Below are positions 28,023 to 36,934 of a stretch of DNA of 64,000 nucleotides, piece by piece; within the stretch, counting starts at the first letter, position 1; each line of letters begins with the position of its first letter. The notes beneath the pieces are model-generated. The model was not told the origin of the DNA. It ran no database searches and saw nothing but the letters and a program-made list of their open reading frames with translations. Source of the stretch: Microbulbifer sp. MI-G. GTDB taxonomy: Bacteria > Pseudomonadota > Gammaproteobacteria > Pseudomonadales > Cellvibrionaceae. The stretch is from positions 795,501 through 859,500 of the forward strand of contig NZ_CP098023.1 in the NCBI RefSeq assembly GCF_030440425.1. Reading direction: 5' to 3'. Position numbers and translations under genes: made by a program.

Positions 28023-28961
28023 ATGATTGAGCGTGTTTATGCTGTTGTTGGTGGTGTACTGCTGTCCTCTTTGGGGTTGGCTGCTGAAATCAGTAGTGCC
28101 AAATTGTTGGCGAGTTATTGGGTGGATGGTAGCGAGGGTCTGGGTCTTTCCGGTTTGAGTTTTTGTAACGGCCAACTGCTCACTGTTTCCGATAAAAAAT
28201 CAGATACCATTTATACTCTTGAGCTGGAAAATAAGCGTGCCAAGGCGGTGCCTTATCTGGAGATTTCTGGGCTCAGGCCACCAAAAAAAGACAAGCCCAC
28301 AAATCTCTGGTATTTCTTCCTGGATTTAACACGGCGGCCTTCCGCAATGGACTTTGAAGGAATCAGCTGTAAGAATAACGCTATTTATATTCTGAGCGAG
28401 CGCTTCAACCGTATTGCCAAAGTCGACAAGCAGGGTAAAGCCCATTGGCTGGAAACAAACTGGTCTCTGGAGGCAAAGACCCAGGGTTACCTGCAAGGGT
28501 TCAATCTCTCAAGTGAAGGAATAGTCAAAGTTGAGGATGATTTTTGGGTAGCTTTAGAGAGCGAACCCCGCGGCCTGGTAAAGCTGGCCTCCAATGGGAG
28601 TATCCAGATCTTTCAACTGCCACCTGTCGATGGGCTCAAATTTCAAGGGGGCTCCGAGGATCTGACGGCCCTGGATTATTTTAACGGGGCCCTGTTTACC
28701 TTGGAGCGCAACGCCCACGCCGTATGTAAAAGAGCCCTACCCAACCTGCAAGCGGAATGGTGTCTGGATTATCGTGCGCTAGAATTATCACCGGAGCTGG
28801 GGTATGAAGGGACCCGGACCGGTGGTATGGGCGATGGATTGGCAGTTCGAGAACAAGGCATTTTTGTATTGTTCGACAACAGCAATATCAGCCGTATCCA
28901 GGACCCGAAGGATCGCCGTGCGCTCTTGTTGCAGCTGGCTTTCCCCGAGGGTACTCGTTAG
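28023..28961 (+). CDS. Exported beta-propeller protein, phytase/esterase-like
   Basis: A 312-aa protein with an N-terminal signal peptide (VYAVVGGVLLSSLGLAAE, cleavage near residue 21). Repeated strand motifs follow, such as GLSGLSFCNGQLLTVSDK, MDFEGISCKNNAIYILSER and GGSEDLTALDYFNGALFTLER. This pattern matches the 'esterase-like activity of phytase' / SdiA-regulated group of beta-propellers. Catalytic residues cannot be assigned by eye. The gene is monocistronic, 62 codons longer than the typical core domain alone, and convergent with the oxidase gene that follows. Confidence 0.65.
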   Translation: MIERVYAVVGGVLLSSLGLAAEISSAKLLASYWVDGSEGLGLSGLSFCNGQLLTVSDKKSDTIYTLELENKRAKAVPYLEISGLRPPKKDKPTNLWYFFLDLTRRPSAMDFEGISCKNNAIYILSERFNRIAKVDKQGKAHWLETNWSLEAKTQGYLQGFNLSSEGIVKVEDDFWVALESEPRGLVKLASNGSIQIFQLPPVDGLKFQGGSEDLTALDYFNGALFTLERNAHAVCKRALPNLQAEWCLDYRALELSPELGYEGTRTGGMGDGLAVREQGIFVLFDNSNISRIQDPKDRRALLLQLAFPEGTR

Positions 28962-29066
28962 TGAATGGAGTCCCTGGTGTTTTACAGGGAATGATAACAG
29001 GCTCATGCATCGCGCTTTGAGTTGGGTATTTTTCCCCGGTATCAGCTATAGGCACACGCATTAATG

Positions 29067-30476
29067 CTAAAATGAAATCATTTTGCTTGGATTAACCACC
29101 TTCATAACACTCATGGCTGCTTTCATGACGGGAATAGCGAAGGGGGAAATCTGTCTTCCCAGCGGAATATCATGATGCTCAATTTTCGCCAGCATGTCGA
29201 AATCGTCATTCTGGCCTGTAAGGTCATCACAAATGGCTTTGCCGATGCGCACTGTCTGAGCAACACCATGGCCACTCCAGCCATGTACCGTGTATATGGG
29301 GGTTTTGCCTTCACTTTTTCTGCTATCCGTTGCACCATTGAGTGTAAAGTCACTCACGCCACTCCATGAATAGTCCAGTTCAAATTCACCGTAGCCTGAA
29401 AAAACTGTATTTAATCGGCTAAGTAGATAATCGTTGACCTCTTGTGTATGCCAACAGGTTCCACTCCCCTCACCACCGAAAAGCAACCGGTTGCCATGCA
29501 CGGGGCGATAGTAGTCAATGGAAAATTGTGTATCATAAACCGCCATTTCAGAAGGTATGAGTTTGTCTATCACACCAGATTTGAGTGGTGTAGTGACACC
29601 GACATAGGTATAAAAAGGAAAAGTGGTTCCCCCGGCATCTGGGTCCAAATGAAAAGTAGATTGGTGGATGGCAAGAACCACACCTTTGAGTGCTTTGACC
29701 GTGGCCTCTTTGGTGATGGCCACAACCCCATCCGTAGTTTCTTCCAACTCAACAACCTCGGTTTTCTCGAATATTTTACCACCTGTACTGGCAAATCCAA
29801 AGGCCATCCCCCTTACTAGTGCCAGTGGGTGAATTTGCCCTGCCAGCTTGTCGATGACGCCACCAGCATAATAATCAGAGCAAAGATAGTCTTTCAGCTG
29901 ATGGCGACCCACCACGCTGGCATTGCGGTCACCAAGTGCACAGCGTGCATCAACTCCTTCCAATAATGGGGACAAATGGGCTGAATGCACCGCTGCGGTG
30001 ATATGGCCTTTTTTGTGTGCAATATCGAAACCATAACGCTCTGTGATATCGTTAATTAACGCCATCGCCTCATCTGAGGAAAATTGCCATAGCCGTTTTG
30101 CCTCGTCAAAACTCAATTGGGCCAACATATCTCCCGCTTCCCAACGCGCCAGGCCGGGCGTGATTTGCCCGCCGTTACGGCCTGATGCGGCAGAACCAAT
30201 ATGATTTTTCTCCAGAACAACAACCTCGTAACCGGATTCTGCCAAATGCAGAGCTGCCGATAAGCCGAGCAAGCCACCACCGACCACAATCACATCGCAG
30301 GTGCAGTCTGACACAATACTGGTACTGTTTGTCCATGGAGTCAGTGAAGCTTCATAGTAATTTGCCGGATTGCTGATGGAAGGATCAGATACCCAATTCC
30401 ACAGAGGGGTTTCCAATCCTATCGTCGATGACACAAAATTTAACTTGTCCAGAAGCTCCGGTTTTTGGCTTGTCAT
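29067..30476 (-). CDS. FAD-dependent amine oxidase of the DadA/PuuB family
   Basis: A 469-aa DAO-superfamily flavoprotein. The Rossmann motif VIVVGGGLLGLSAALHLAESG starts at about residue 64, followed by the acidic beta-2 end VVVLEK and the substrate-domain signature GRNGGQITPGLA seen in gamma-glutamylputrescine oxidase PuuB and relatives. The C-terminal FAD-binding part includes YTVHGWSGHGV. It likely oxidises a glycine- or polyamine-type secondary amine. The ATG at 30476 has GGAG 7 bases upstream, so an earlier start at 30494 was rejected. No puu or other catabolic genes are adjacent. Confidence 0.85.
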   Translation of the reverse strand: MTSQKPELLDKLNFVSSTIGLETPLWNWVSDPSISNPANYYEASLTPWTNSTSIVSDCTCDVIVVGGGLLGLSAALHLAESGYEVVVLEKNHIGSAASGRNGGQITPGLARWEAGDMLAQLSFDEAKRLWQFSSDEAMALINDITERYGFDIAHKKGHITAAVHSAHLSPLLEGVDARCALGDRNASVVGRHQLKDYLCSDYYAGGVIDKLAGQIHPLALVRGMAFGFASTGGKIFEKTEVVELEETTDGVVAITKEATVKALKGVVLAIHQSTFHLDPDAGGTTFPFYTYVGVTTPLKSGVIDKLIPSEMAVYDTQFSIDYYRPVHGNRLLFGGEGSGTCWHTQEVNDYLLSRLNTVFSGYGEFELDYSWSGVSDFTLNGATDSRKSEGKTPIYTVHGWSGHGVAQTVRIGKAICDDLTGQNDDFDMLAKIEHHDIPLGRQISPFAIPVMKAAMSVMKVVNPSKMISF

Positions 30477-31258
30477 TAAAATACTCCAGAACACTCAAGT
30501 GAAGATAATCAAAATAACCAATGCCACAGAAAATAGTAACATGATAGTTAATATTGGCTGAAATGTTGCAAAAATCAAAAAAATTACGATGTTTTGGAAA
30601 GCTTGTAACTCTACTGTACGAACAGGGATGTCACATTTTATTTTCCCTAAAATGGCTATAGATGAAGCTGTGCCCGTATTGGTTTTGGAAAAGTGCTGAT
30701 ACCTGCTAACGATGCTTTTAATACCCGCGGTGGCTCCATTCGGCTGAGAATAAGTTCCGGTCGTCAGCTCTCAACTGGTTGCCTCTTCAATACACGAAAC
30801 GATTGGAAGTATTTATGTCAAAACGTCAATCCCACTCCACTCCGGCAGGTCAAGAAAAGCGACTTTCCCATCCATTATGCTCACTTTCTCGACGGCCTGT
30901 TTATTAAAGGTTCGAAAAGGAACACTGTGGGATTTTCTACAAAACCAACTTCGAGAACTCTCTGTAAAATCTTGACCTGGTGTACCATCTGGAGGGCGCC
31001 TGCACGTTGCTGTATTTTCTTGCTCCTGCGATCAGTCCCGGCAACGGAAACCCATAGTTGAATCCCAGCGCACAATCGGGATTCAGCGAGTTACGTTGGA
31101 ATTATTCATTTCGGTTTTCCCTGGATTTCGTTCGGGATTATACCAAGAGTATTGACTCGTCTTGTAATCCCTGCGCTATGGCTCTTTCTGCTTGGGCCGT
31201 TGGTCTTTACAGCTTGACCAGTTTTCCCTAATGGCTGAGTTTCATTATCGAGAGTGCA
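30477..31258. other. Eroded region upstream of IS5-type remnant
   Basis: About 780 bp without an intact gene. The promoter of the oxidase lies at the left. From about 30840 to 31100 it contains a degenerate copy of a sequence that recurs at 36200-36480 (listed separately). Confidence 0.45.
30900..31100 (+). repeat. Degenerate repeat, copy 1 (matches 36200-36480)
   Basis: Plus-strand translation with frame repair gives LLYFLAPAISPGNGN and LNPSAQSGF. The copy near 36350 gives ARLYFPAAVVSPGNGTLELNPKAQLGL. DNA identity is obvious by eye over about 150 bp (for example GGCTGTATTTTC/TGCTGTATTTTC and AGTCCCGGCAA shared). This copy has more stops than the second. Both lie in the same orientation on either side of the sdh operon. 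The ancestral gene is not recognised. Confidence 0.6.
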
Positions 31259-31561
31259 TTGTTTCAGACCTGTAACAGGTTGGCCCATCATCTATCAGTG
31301 AGATGGCGACTACCGCGTGCCTTACGTAAGTGTGTGCCGATTGGGAGCCACGTTGCCAACGATCAGGATGGGGCAATAGGGAAAAGTCGGGTGGGGAACA
31401 CAAGCAAGATCCATTTAGCGGTTAACGCTTACGGGCAACCGATTGCACTTGAAATTACGGTTGCCCAGATCAATAACTGCACTCAAGCTGCAAGCCTGAT
31501 CGCCAGGACAGAAGGTGTGGAAACCATAGCCGCAAACAAAGGTGATGATGCTTTAACATAA
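31259..31561 (+). pseudogene. IS5-family (IS427-like) transposase fragment
   Basis: The segment SRVGNTSKIHLAVNAYGQPIALEIT, followed by NNCTQAASLIA and IAANKGDDA, is the middle of an IS5/IS427-type DDE transposase. There the consensus is GNTTKIHLAVDxxGxP, then the second-Asp region ADKGYD. In this copy the ADKGYD motif reads ANKGDD, so a catalytic Asp and the Tyr are lost, and a TAA follows within two codons. A short further match (KPPLFWRKQAWMNDINAIH) continues past the stop. Neither the N-terminal third nor the C-terminal Glu region is present. A dead element. Confidence 0.75.
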
Positions 31562-31835
31562 AAACCTCCATTGTTTTGGCGCAAACAGGCCTGGATGAAT
31601 GATATCAACGCCATCCACGCGATGGCTCCTTTTACAGGTGAGCTGACTGCTATTATATTTCGATTGACCGGGAATGTGGTTTTTTCAACAGGCGGTTACT
31701 CCGCACAGCTTGCGCAGGTACGGTTATTTGCATAAGACGTATGTAAGCTGCGTGTGATGCAATCGGCAATCAGCCTGTCCCTTTCTTGAAAAGCTAACGG
31801 GCGCCCGGTCGTTCAGGGCAACAAGGTATTTTCCT

Positions 31836-32210
31836 GTGAACAAAAACAGACCTGTCAATCTGGATCTTTCCACTATCCAGCTTCCCGCTGCCGCTTTGGC
31901 TTCCATTTTGCACCGCATTTCCGGCGTTGTGCTTTTTGCTGTCGTCGCGCTGTTGCTCTATATGCTCGATGTCAGCCTGAAATCGGAGCAGGGCTTTGCC
32001 GATGTGGCGGCAGTATTTAACAGCCTCCCTGCCAAGCTCGTGCTGTGGGCCTCACTGGCCGCGCTTATTTATCATCTGCTGGCCGGGGTGCGCCACCTGT
32101 TGATGGATATGGGCATTGGTGAAAGCCTGGAAGGTGGCCGCCGCAGCGCTGTCACAGTACTGGTGCTGAGTGTCATCCTTATTTTACTGACGGGGGTATG
32201 GTTGTGGTAA
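31836..32210 (+). CDS. sdhC: Succinate dehydrogenase cytochrome b556 subunit
   Basis: The membrane anchor of complex II, 124 aa with three helices. The opening RPVNLDLSTIQLPAAALASILHRISG is diagnostic (SdhC: hydrophobic helix preceded by the His-Arg-x-Ser/Thr-Gly quinone-site motif). YHLLAGVRHLLMD supplies the heme b histidine. The GTG start has AAGG about 9 bases upstream. First gene of sdhCDAB; its stop lies inside sdhD. Confidence 0.96.
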   Translation: MNKNRPVNLDLSTIQLPAAALASILHRISGVVLFAVVALLLYMLDVSLKSEQGFADVAAVFNSLPAKLVLWASLAALIYHLLAGVRHLLMDMGIGESLEGGRRSAVTVLVLSVILILLTGVWLW

Positions 32211-32572
32211 GAACAGTTACAAGTTTTGGCCGTAGCGGCACTTTTGATTGGTTGTACCAGCGCGTTACCTCGGTGGTGCTGATTGCCTATCTCCTGTTTA
32301 TTGTCGGCTTTATTTTCCTTACAAAAGACTTTGGCTACCAGGCTTGGTCAGAGTTGTTCGCCCAGCGCTGGATGCGTGTGTTCAGTCTGGTGGCCCTGCT
32401 GTCGGTCATTATTCACGCCTGGATCGGACTCTGGTCTGTTGTCACCGATTACATCACCAACCGGGTGATGGGGGGCAAAGCCACGGTGCTGCGCCTGTTC
32501 GCGGAAGCCGCTCTGGCGGTAGTTGCCGTGTTGTACACGGTGTGGGGCATCGAAATTCTCTGGGGTGTATAA
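32198..32572 (+). CDS. sdhD: Succinate dehydrogenase hydrophobic anchor subunit
   Basis: A 124-aa three-helix anchor. GTFDWLYQRVTSVVL contains the Arg and Tyr near the ubiquinone site, and HAWIGLWSVVTDYI contains the heme-ligating His region and the conserved Asp-Tyr. It overlaps sdhC by 13 bp and ends 3 bp before sdhA, so the genes are tightly coupled. With SdhC it binds heme b and ubiquinone. Confidence 0.96.
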   Translation: MVVVRTVTSFGRSGTFDWLYQRVTSVVLIAYLLFIVGFIFLTKDFGYQAWSELFAQRWMRVFSLVALLSVIIHAWIGLWSVVTDYITNRVMGGKATVLRLFAEAALAVVAVLYTVWGIEILWGV

Positions 32573-32575
32573 GCG

Positions 32576-34348
32576 ATGGCGAACACACGTACAATTTCCT
32601 TTGACGGGATTGTCATCGGTGGCGGCGGCGCCGGCATGTGCGCGGCACTGCAGATGGCCCGCTCCGGCTACAAAACCGCGGTCATCAGCAAGGTCTTCCC
32701 GACCCGTTCACACACGGTGTCCGCCCAGGGCGGTATCACCTGTGCCATCGCCAGTGCCGACCCGAATGACGACTGGCGCTGGCACATGTACGACACGGTG
32801 AAGGGATCCGATTACATCGGTGACCAGGATGCCATCGAATATATGTGCTCTGTGGGTCCCGAGGCGGTGTTTGAACTGGAGCATATGGGACTTCCTTTCT
32901 CCCGTACCGAAACGGGCCGTATTTACCAGCGTCCGTTCGGCGGTCAGTCAAAGGACTACGGCCGCGGTGGTCAGGCCGCGCGCACCTGTGCGGCGGCAGA
33001 CCGCACCGGACACGCCCTGCTGCACACCCTTTACCAGAACAACATCAGGCACGACACGGAGTTCCTGAATGAATGGTTTGCCATTGACCTGGTGAAGAAC
33101 CAGGACGGCGCGGTTGTGGGTGTGATCGCTTTGTGTATCGAAGATGGCGAGATCGTCTTTATCAAGTCCAGGGCGACGGTGTTCGCCACCGGTGGCGCCG
33201 GTCGAATCTACGCCTCCACCACCAATGCCCATATCAATAGTGGTGACGGTGTGGGGATGGCCCTGCGCGCGGGTATGCCGGTGCAGGATATGGAGATGTG
33301 GCAGTTTCACCCCACCGGTATCTATGGCGCCGGCGTACTTGTCAGCGAAGGCTGTCGCGGCGAGGGCGGTTACATGATCAATAAGGATGGCGAGCGCTTT
33401 ATGGAGCGCTACGCACCCAATGCCAAAGATCTCGCCGGCCGCGATGTCGTGTGCCGCTCCATGGAGCTGGAAATCCTCGAGGGTCGCGGTTGTGGTCCCA
33501 AGGGCGACCACGTACTGCTGAAGCTCGACCACCTGGGGGAAGCATTGCTCAACAGCCGCCTGCCGGGTATCTGCGAGCTGTCCAAGACGTTTGCCTATGT
33601 GGACCCGGTGAAGGAACCGATTCCGGTAGTGCCCACCTGTCACTATATGATGGGCGGTATCCCCACCAATGTGCACGGCCAGGCCCTGACCCAGGACGCG
33701 GCCGGCAATGACCATATCATCGACGGCCTCTACGCTTGTGGTGAGGTGGCCTGTGTCTCGGTGCACGGCGCCAACCGCCTCGGTGGCAACTCCCTGCTGG
33801 ACCTGGTGGTCTTTGGCCGCGCTTCGGGCCTGTTTATCGAGAAGGCCCTGCGCGAGGGAATTGAGCACCGCGAGGCCTCCGAGTCGGATATCGAAGCGGC
33901 CATGGCGCGCCTGAACCGCCTGGAGACCTGCGAGACTGGCGAAAAGGCCGCCGGTCTGCGCAAGGAACTGCAGGATGTGATGCAGGACTATTTCGGTGTA
34001 TTCCGCCGCGGCGACGATATGGCGGAAAGTGTGAAGAAGCTGGCGGGTCTGCGCGAGCGTATCGAGAAGGTGCGCCTGGACGACAGGAGCCGCGCCTTCA
34101 ATACCGCCCGTATCGAAGCGCTGGAACTGCAGAATCTGCTCGAGGTTGCCGAGGCCACTGCGATTGCCGCCGAAGCCCGCACCGAGAGCCGCGGGGCCCA
34201 TTGGCGGGAAGACTTCCAGGAGCGCGACGACGAGAACTGGCTGAGTCACACCCTGTATTTCCCCGCGGAAAAACGGGTTGGCAAGCGTGCGGTAAACTTT
34301 GCGCCAACCACCATGGAAGCCTTTGAACCAAAAGCTCGCACCTACTGA
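32576..34348 (+). CDS. sdhA: Succinate dehydrogenase flavoprotein subunit
   Basis: A 590-aa catalytic subunit that oxidises succinate to fumarate. Motifs are the FAD dinucleotide fold [14 protein letters not shown], the covalent flavin-attachment His in [11 protein letters not shown], the substrate-binding HPTGIYGAG region and [18 protein letters not shown]. Length and ends match the proteobacterial enzyme. The ATG start follows the sdhD stop by three bases. The codon usage is strongly GC-biased compared with the AT-rich genes upstream, marking this as core genome. Confidence 0.97.
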   Translation: MANTRTISFDGIVIGGGGAGMCAALQMARSGYKTAVISKVFPTRSHTVSAQGGITCAIASADPNDDWRWHMYDTVKGSDYIGDQDAIEYMCSVGPEAVFELEHMGLPFSRTETGRIYQRPFGGQSKDYGRGGQAARTCAAADRTGHALLHTLYQNNIRHDTEFLNEWFAIDLVKNQDGAVVGVIALCIEDGEIVFIKSRATVFATGGAGRIYASTTNAHINSGDGVGMALRAGMPVQDMEMWQFHPTGIYGAGVLVSEGCRGEGGYMINKDGERFMERYAPNAKDLAGRDVVCRSMELEILEGRGCGPKGDHVLLKLDHLGEALLNSRLPGICELSKTFAYVDPVKEPIPVVPTCHYMMGGIPTNVHGQALTQDAAGNDHIIDGLYACGEVACVSVHGANRLGGNSLLDLVVFGRASGLFIEKALREGIEHREASESDIEAAMARLNRLETCETGEKAAGLRKELQDVMQDYFGVFRRGDDMAESVKKLAGLRERIEKVRLDDRSRAFNTARIEALELQNLLEVAEATAIAAEARTESRGAHWREDFQERDDENWLSHTLYFPAEKRVGKRAVNFAPTTMEAFEPKARTY

Positions 34349-34367
34349 TTCGGGAGCGAAATAGAGT

Positions 34368-35072
34368 ATGTTGAAAGTCAGCATTTACCGCTACAACCCG
34401 GAAACCGACAAAGCGCCCTATATGCAGGACTACGAGTTGGATACCCAGGGCAAGGGACTGATGGTGCTGGATGTACTGGAGCTGCTCAAGGCCGAAGACT
34501 CCACCCTGTCTTTCCGGCGTTCCTGTCGCGAGGGTGTGTGCGGTTCCGACGGCATGAATATCTCCGGGCGCAACGGCCTCGCCTGCACCACGCCCCTGTC
34601 GGAAGCGGCACCGAAAGGCAAGCTGGTGCTGCGGCCACTGCCGGGCATGCCGGTGATCCGCGATTTGGTGGTGGATATGGAACAGTTCTACGAGCAGTAC
34701 AGGAAGATCGAGCCATACCTGCAAAATGATACCCCGGCGCCCGCCATTGAGCGCCTGCAGTCCCCGCAAGACCGTGAAAAACTCGATGGCCTGTACGAGT
34801 GTATTCTGTGCGCCTGCTGCTCCAGTGCCTGTCCATCCTATTGGTGGAACCCCGACAAGTTTATCGGACCCGCCGGGCTGCTGCAGTCCTACCGCTTTCT
34901 GGCGGACAGCCGCGATCTGGCTACCGAGGAGCGGCTCTCCAACCTGGACGACCCCTTCAGCGTATTTCGCTGCCGCAGTATTCAGAACTGTGTGAATGTA
35001 TGCCCGAAGGGATTGAATCCCACCCGCGCCATCGGTCATATTCGCAGCATGCTTTTGGCTCGCGCCGTTTAG
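34368..35072 (+). CDS. sdhB: Succinate dehydrogenase iron-sulfur subunit
   Basis: A 234-aa electron-transfer subunit. The [2Fe-2S] cluster cysteines are in CREGVCGSDGMNISGRNGLAC. The [4Fe-4S] and [3Fe-4S] cysteines are in CILCACCSSACPSYWW and CRSIQNCVNVCPKGLNP. Last gene of sdhCDAB, 19 bp after sdhA. In many gammaproteobacteria sucAB follow directly; here they do not. Confidence 0.97.
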   Translation: MLKVSIYRYNPETDKAPYMQDYELDTQGKGLMVLDVLELLKAEDSTLSFRRSCREGVCGSDGMNISGRNGLACTTPLSEAAPKGKLVLRPLPGMPVIRDLVVDMEQFYEQYRKIEPYLQNDTPAPAIERLQSPQDREKLDGLYECILCACCSSACPSYWWNPDKFIGPAGLLQSYRFLADSRDLATEERLSNLDDPFSVFRCRSIQNCVNVCPKGLNPTRAIGHIRSMLLARAV

Positions 35073-35476
35073 TGAAATCAGGGCCACCCGGCAGTGTCTG
35101 CCCAATGCGGGCCGGCATGGGAAACCCATACATTGTCAGCCCCGGTGAAATATCCAAATTCCGGGGAGTCCCGTTGTGAATCATTGATTGCTAAATTGAG
35201 CTGTTAACTACGCATCCTGCAGATAGCGATTTCAAACGGGCTGGCAGGTTTGCGTACTGAACAGGGCGCCGACGCCAGGGGATCACACGGTACCGCAAAA
35301 GACGCGTTAGCAGGGCCGCGGGCGGCCCTGGATAGCACTCTGCGTGAGGGTGATTGAAAACCGACAAGCTGCTGGCGTTGGTGCAATACATTTTATGGGT
35401 GATCCCAAACCATTAAACCCGCGGCCTCACCGGGAAATCCAGGCCCATGGTGGGCCCTGGTGGGAGGCACTGTTTC
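35073..35476. other. Intergenic between convergent sdhB and csrA
   Basis: About 400 bp without a gene. It holds a GC-rich perfect hairpin at 35311-35330 (see separate entry). No other feature supported. Confidence 0.45.
35311..35330. terminator. GC-rich hairpin after sdhCDAB
   Basis: CAGGGCCGC and GCGGCCCTG form a 9-bp inverted repeat with a 2-base centre (in practice about 8 pairs with a 4-base loop). There is no T-tract on either side, so this may be a stem that protects mRNA or a weak terminator shared by the convergent sdh and csrA transcripts. Confidence 0.4.
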
Positions 35477-35665
35477 TCAGTAGCTGTCATTGCCCAGTGC
35501 CCGTTCCTTTTGGATGCGCAGATACACTTCCTCCCGGTGCACAGGTGTGGATTTGGGGGCCTCTATGCCCACTCTCACCTGGTTACCCGAAATACCCAAT
35601 ACGGTGACAGAAACGTGGGTTCCAATTCTGAGATTCTCGCCGGTTCGGCGTTTTACAACCAACAT
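35477..35665 (-). CDS. csrA: CsrA/RsmA-family RNA-binding regulator
   Basis: A 62-aa post-transcriptional regulator. The sequence starts [15 protein letters not shown], contains [19 protein letters not shown] and carries the RNA-binding [10 protein letters not shown] with the conserved Arg44. It lines up end to end with CsrA. The ATG at 35665 has GGAAAGG just upstream; a longer frame to 35743 is not used. The usual genomic partners (alaS, lysC, tRNA-Ser) are absent, so this is probably an additional paralogue. It is more divergent than the canonical protein at the N-terminus ([10 protein letters not shown] instead of LILTRRVGET). Confidence 0.9.
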   Translation of the reverse strand: MLVVKRRTGENLRIGTHVSVTVLGISGNQVRVGIEAPKSTPVHREEVYLRIQKERALGNDSY

Positions 35666-36199
35666 AAGCCTTTCCTTCCGGGTTGCAAATCCCGGGCTGA
35701 CTTTTCGTGATGGGAATACTGGGAAAGTAACCTGTGAAGGCACTACAAGGGGGCGCGCGGGAACGGTAGGCGGTAAAGCAGAATCGGCGGATGCAACGCG
35801 CCCAAAGCCTGGGCAACCGCGCCAGGCGCCTGCAGGGGCCCCGCTTTATTGAAGACGAGCGGGCTTCTAGCGTATTATACATATAGCCATTTTGATACTG
35901 TGTTTATCAATTTGGTTAGCTGGCCTTTGGTGTTCCTAGCACCCTGGGTCAGCGCCTTTTACTTACGCTTAGGTCACACTACCGTTCTCCTGTTGCAGGG
36001 AAGGATCTATTAGAAGCTGCCTGGGCCGCCCGAATTTTTCGGGTTTCCTGTGCCTACCCTGGGGTATGGGCTCACAGAAACCTGCACAATCACGGCCCAG
36101 AATGCAGATAAACGCCCATGAATTTTACGCTGCTTTACTACTAAAGAAAACTGAATACAATTCGATAAGATAATTTTGGCGCCTATATTTCCAGTCGCC

Positions 36200-36480
36200 T
36201 GCGCCTGGAAAAGCACAATGCCCCACTCAAAGGTGCAAACTGACCAAAGGACCGGAAGGGAACGCCGCGGGCTTTGTTCACGAAACCAACTCTGGTAATT
36301 TTCTGTAAACCCCGGCCCTGCGAAACCGTATCGAGGACGCCTGCGCGCGGCTGTATTTTCCTGCTGCTGTGGTGAGTCCCGGCAATGGCACCCTGGAGCT
36401 GAATCCCAAGGCGCAACTGGGGCTCAACCAGATCATCTGCCAGATCCGCGAGCTGTTGACGACGGCTAAGCATCACTAAC
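36200..36480 (+). repeat. Degenerate repeat, copy 2 (matches 30900-31100)
   Basis: With one in-frame TAA read through, the plus strand gives ARLYFPAAVVSPGNG, then TLELNPKAQLGLNQI and CQIRELLTTAKHH before a TAA at 36477-36479. This is the better-preserved copy and seems to be the 3' end of a gene, followed directly by a terminator-like hairpin. The protein family is not recognised. The match to the copy left of sdh is described there. Confidence 0.6.
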
Positions 36481-36491
36481 GATAAGCAGTG

Positions 36492-36511
36492 AGGGCGGCG
36501 GTGGCCGCCCT
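36492..36511 (+). terminator. Terminator-like hairpin
   Basis: AGGGCGGC (36492-36499) pairs with GCCGCCCT (36504-36511) around the loop GGTG, followed by only TTG on the plus strand. It sits 13 bp after the stop codon of the degenerate gene fragment, so it is probably that gene's old terminator. Confidence 0.55.
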
Positions 36512-36651
36512 TTGTATCAATTTTATGTAATTGCTTGATTTTTATTGAACATTTTGGGTGGGTGACGCAGAATTGCTTCTGAGATCGCAAACGGGATAAA
36601 ATTTTTCACAGTGAGCACCATATGTAGATAATGTGTTAAAAGGAGTAAAGT

Positions 36652-36862
36652 GTGAAAATTGAACCAACGGCCACATATTTACAATTTATTGCGGTAATTG
36701 GTGCGGTCTTAGCAATGCTTTATGGCCTAAACATGGTTTATAAGCGTATCAAAGCTAAATGGGCCATCAACTCTAAAAGTTATTGGTGTTGTTCTATTTA
36801 TTCCAACACTTCTAATTCTTGCAATAATAGAAAATTGGATTAGGAAGAACATAACAATATAA
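36652..36862 (+). pseudogene. Small two-helix membrane protein, frameshifted
   Basis: A GTG start with a strong AGGAG 6 bases upstream opens a frame with a clear membrane helix (YLQFIAVIGAVLAMLYGLNMVYKRIKAKW). After about residue 41 that frame becomes Cys/Ser/Asn-rich. The frame entered by removing one base of the A-run in CTCTAAAAGTT encodes a second helix (VIGVVLFIPTLLILAIIENWI) ending at 36862. A one-base insertion in the A-run is the simplest reading; sequencing error or programmed slippage are alternatives. Family not recognised. It lies at the start of a set of small AT-rich genes in one orientation. Confidence 0.5.
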
Positions 36863-36890
36863 GAAAGCATCACTCTGCGGACTTGACGGG

Positions 36891-36921
36891 CTAATGCACG
36901 TAGCTACTTTGGGCGTTAGCA
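36891..36921 (+). repeat. Imperfect palindrome resembling an attC 3' end
   Basis: GCTAATGC ... GGGCGTTAGC form an 8-bp stem with one G-T pair between the small membrane gene and the next gene. The right arm GGGCGTTAGC looks like the end of integron recombination sites (core GTTRRRY, here GTTAGCA, imperfect). TAACAA at 36852-36857, about 60 bp upstream, could be the opposite end. The match is partial. Confidence 0.25.
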
Positions 36922-36934
36922 GTAAAGGAACATC

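Larger units (their letters stand above)
35666..36651. other. Long non-coding or eroded region downstream of sdh/csrA
   Basis: About 1 kb. It contains the csrA promoter region at its left, a second copy of a degenerate repeat (36200-36480), a terminator-like hairpin at 36492-36511, and at the right edge the ribosome binding site of the next small gene. No intact gene in it could be supported. Confidence 0.45.

Noticed and set aside
30693..31061. 122-codon plus-strand frame
   Set aside because: It crosses the degenerate repeat in the wrong frame; the matching frame of the repeat has stops.
32948..34384. 478-codon minus-strand frame
   Set aside because: It is antisense to sdhA, which is unambiguous; the frame is open only because of high GC at third positions.
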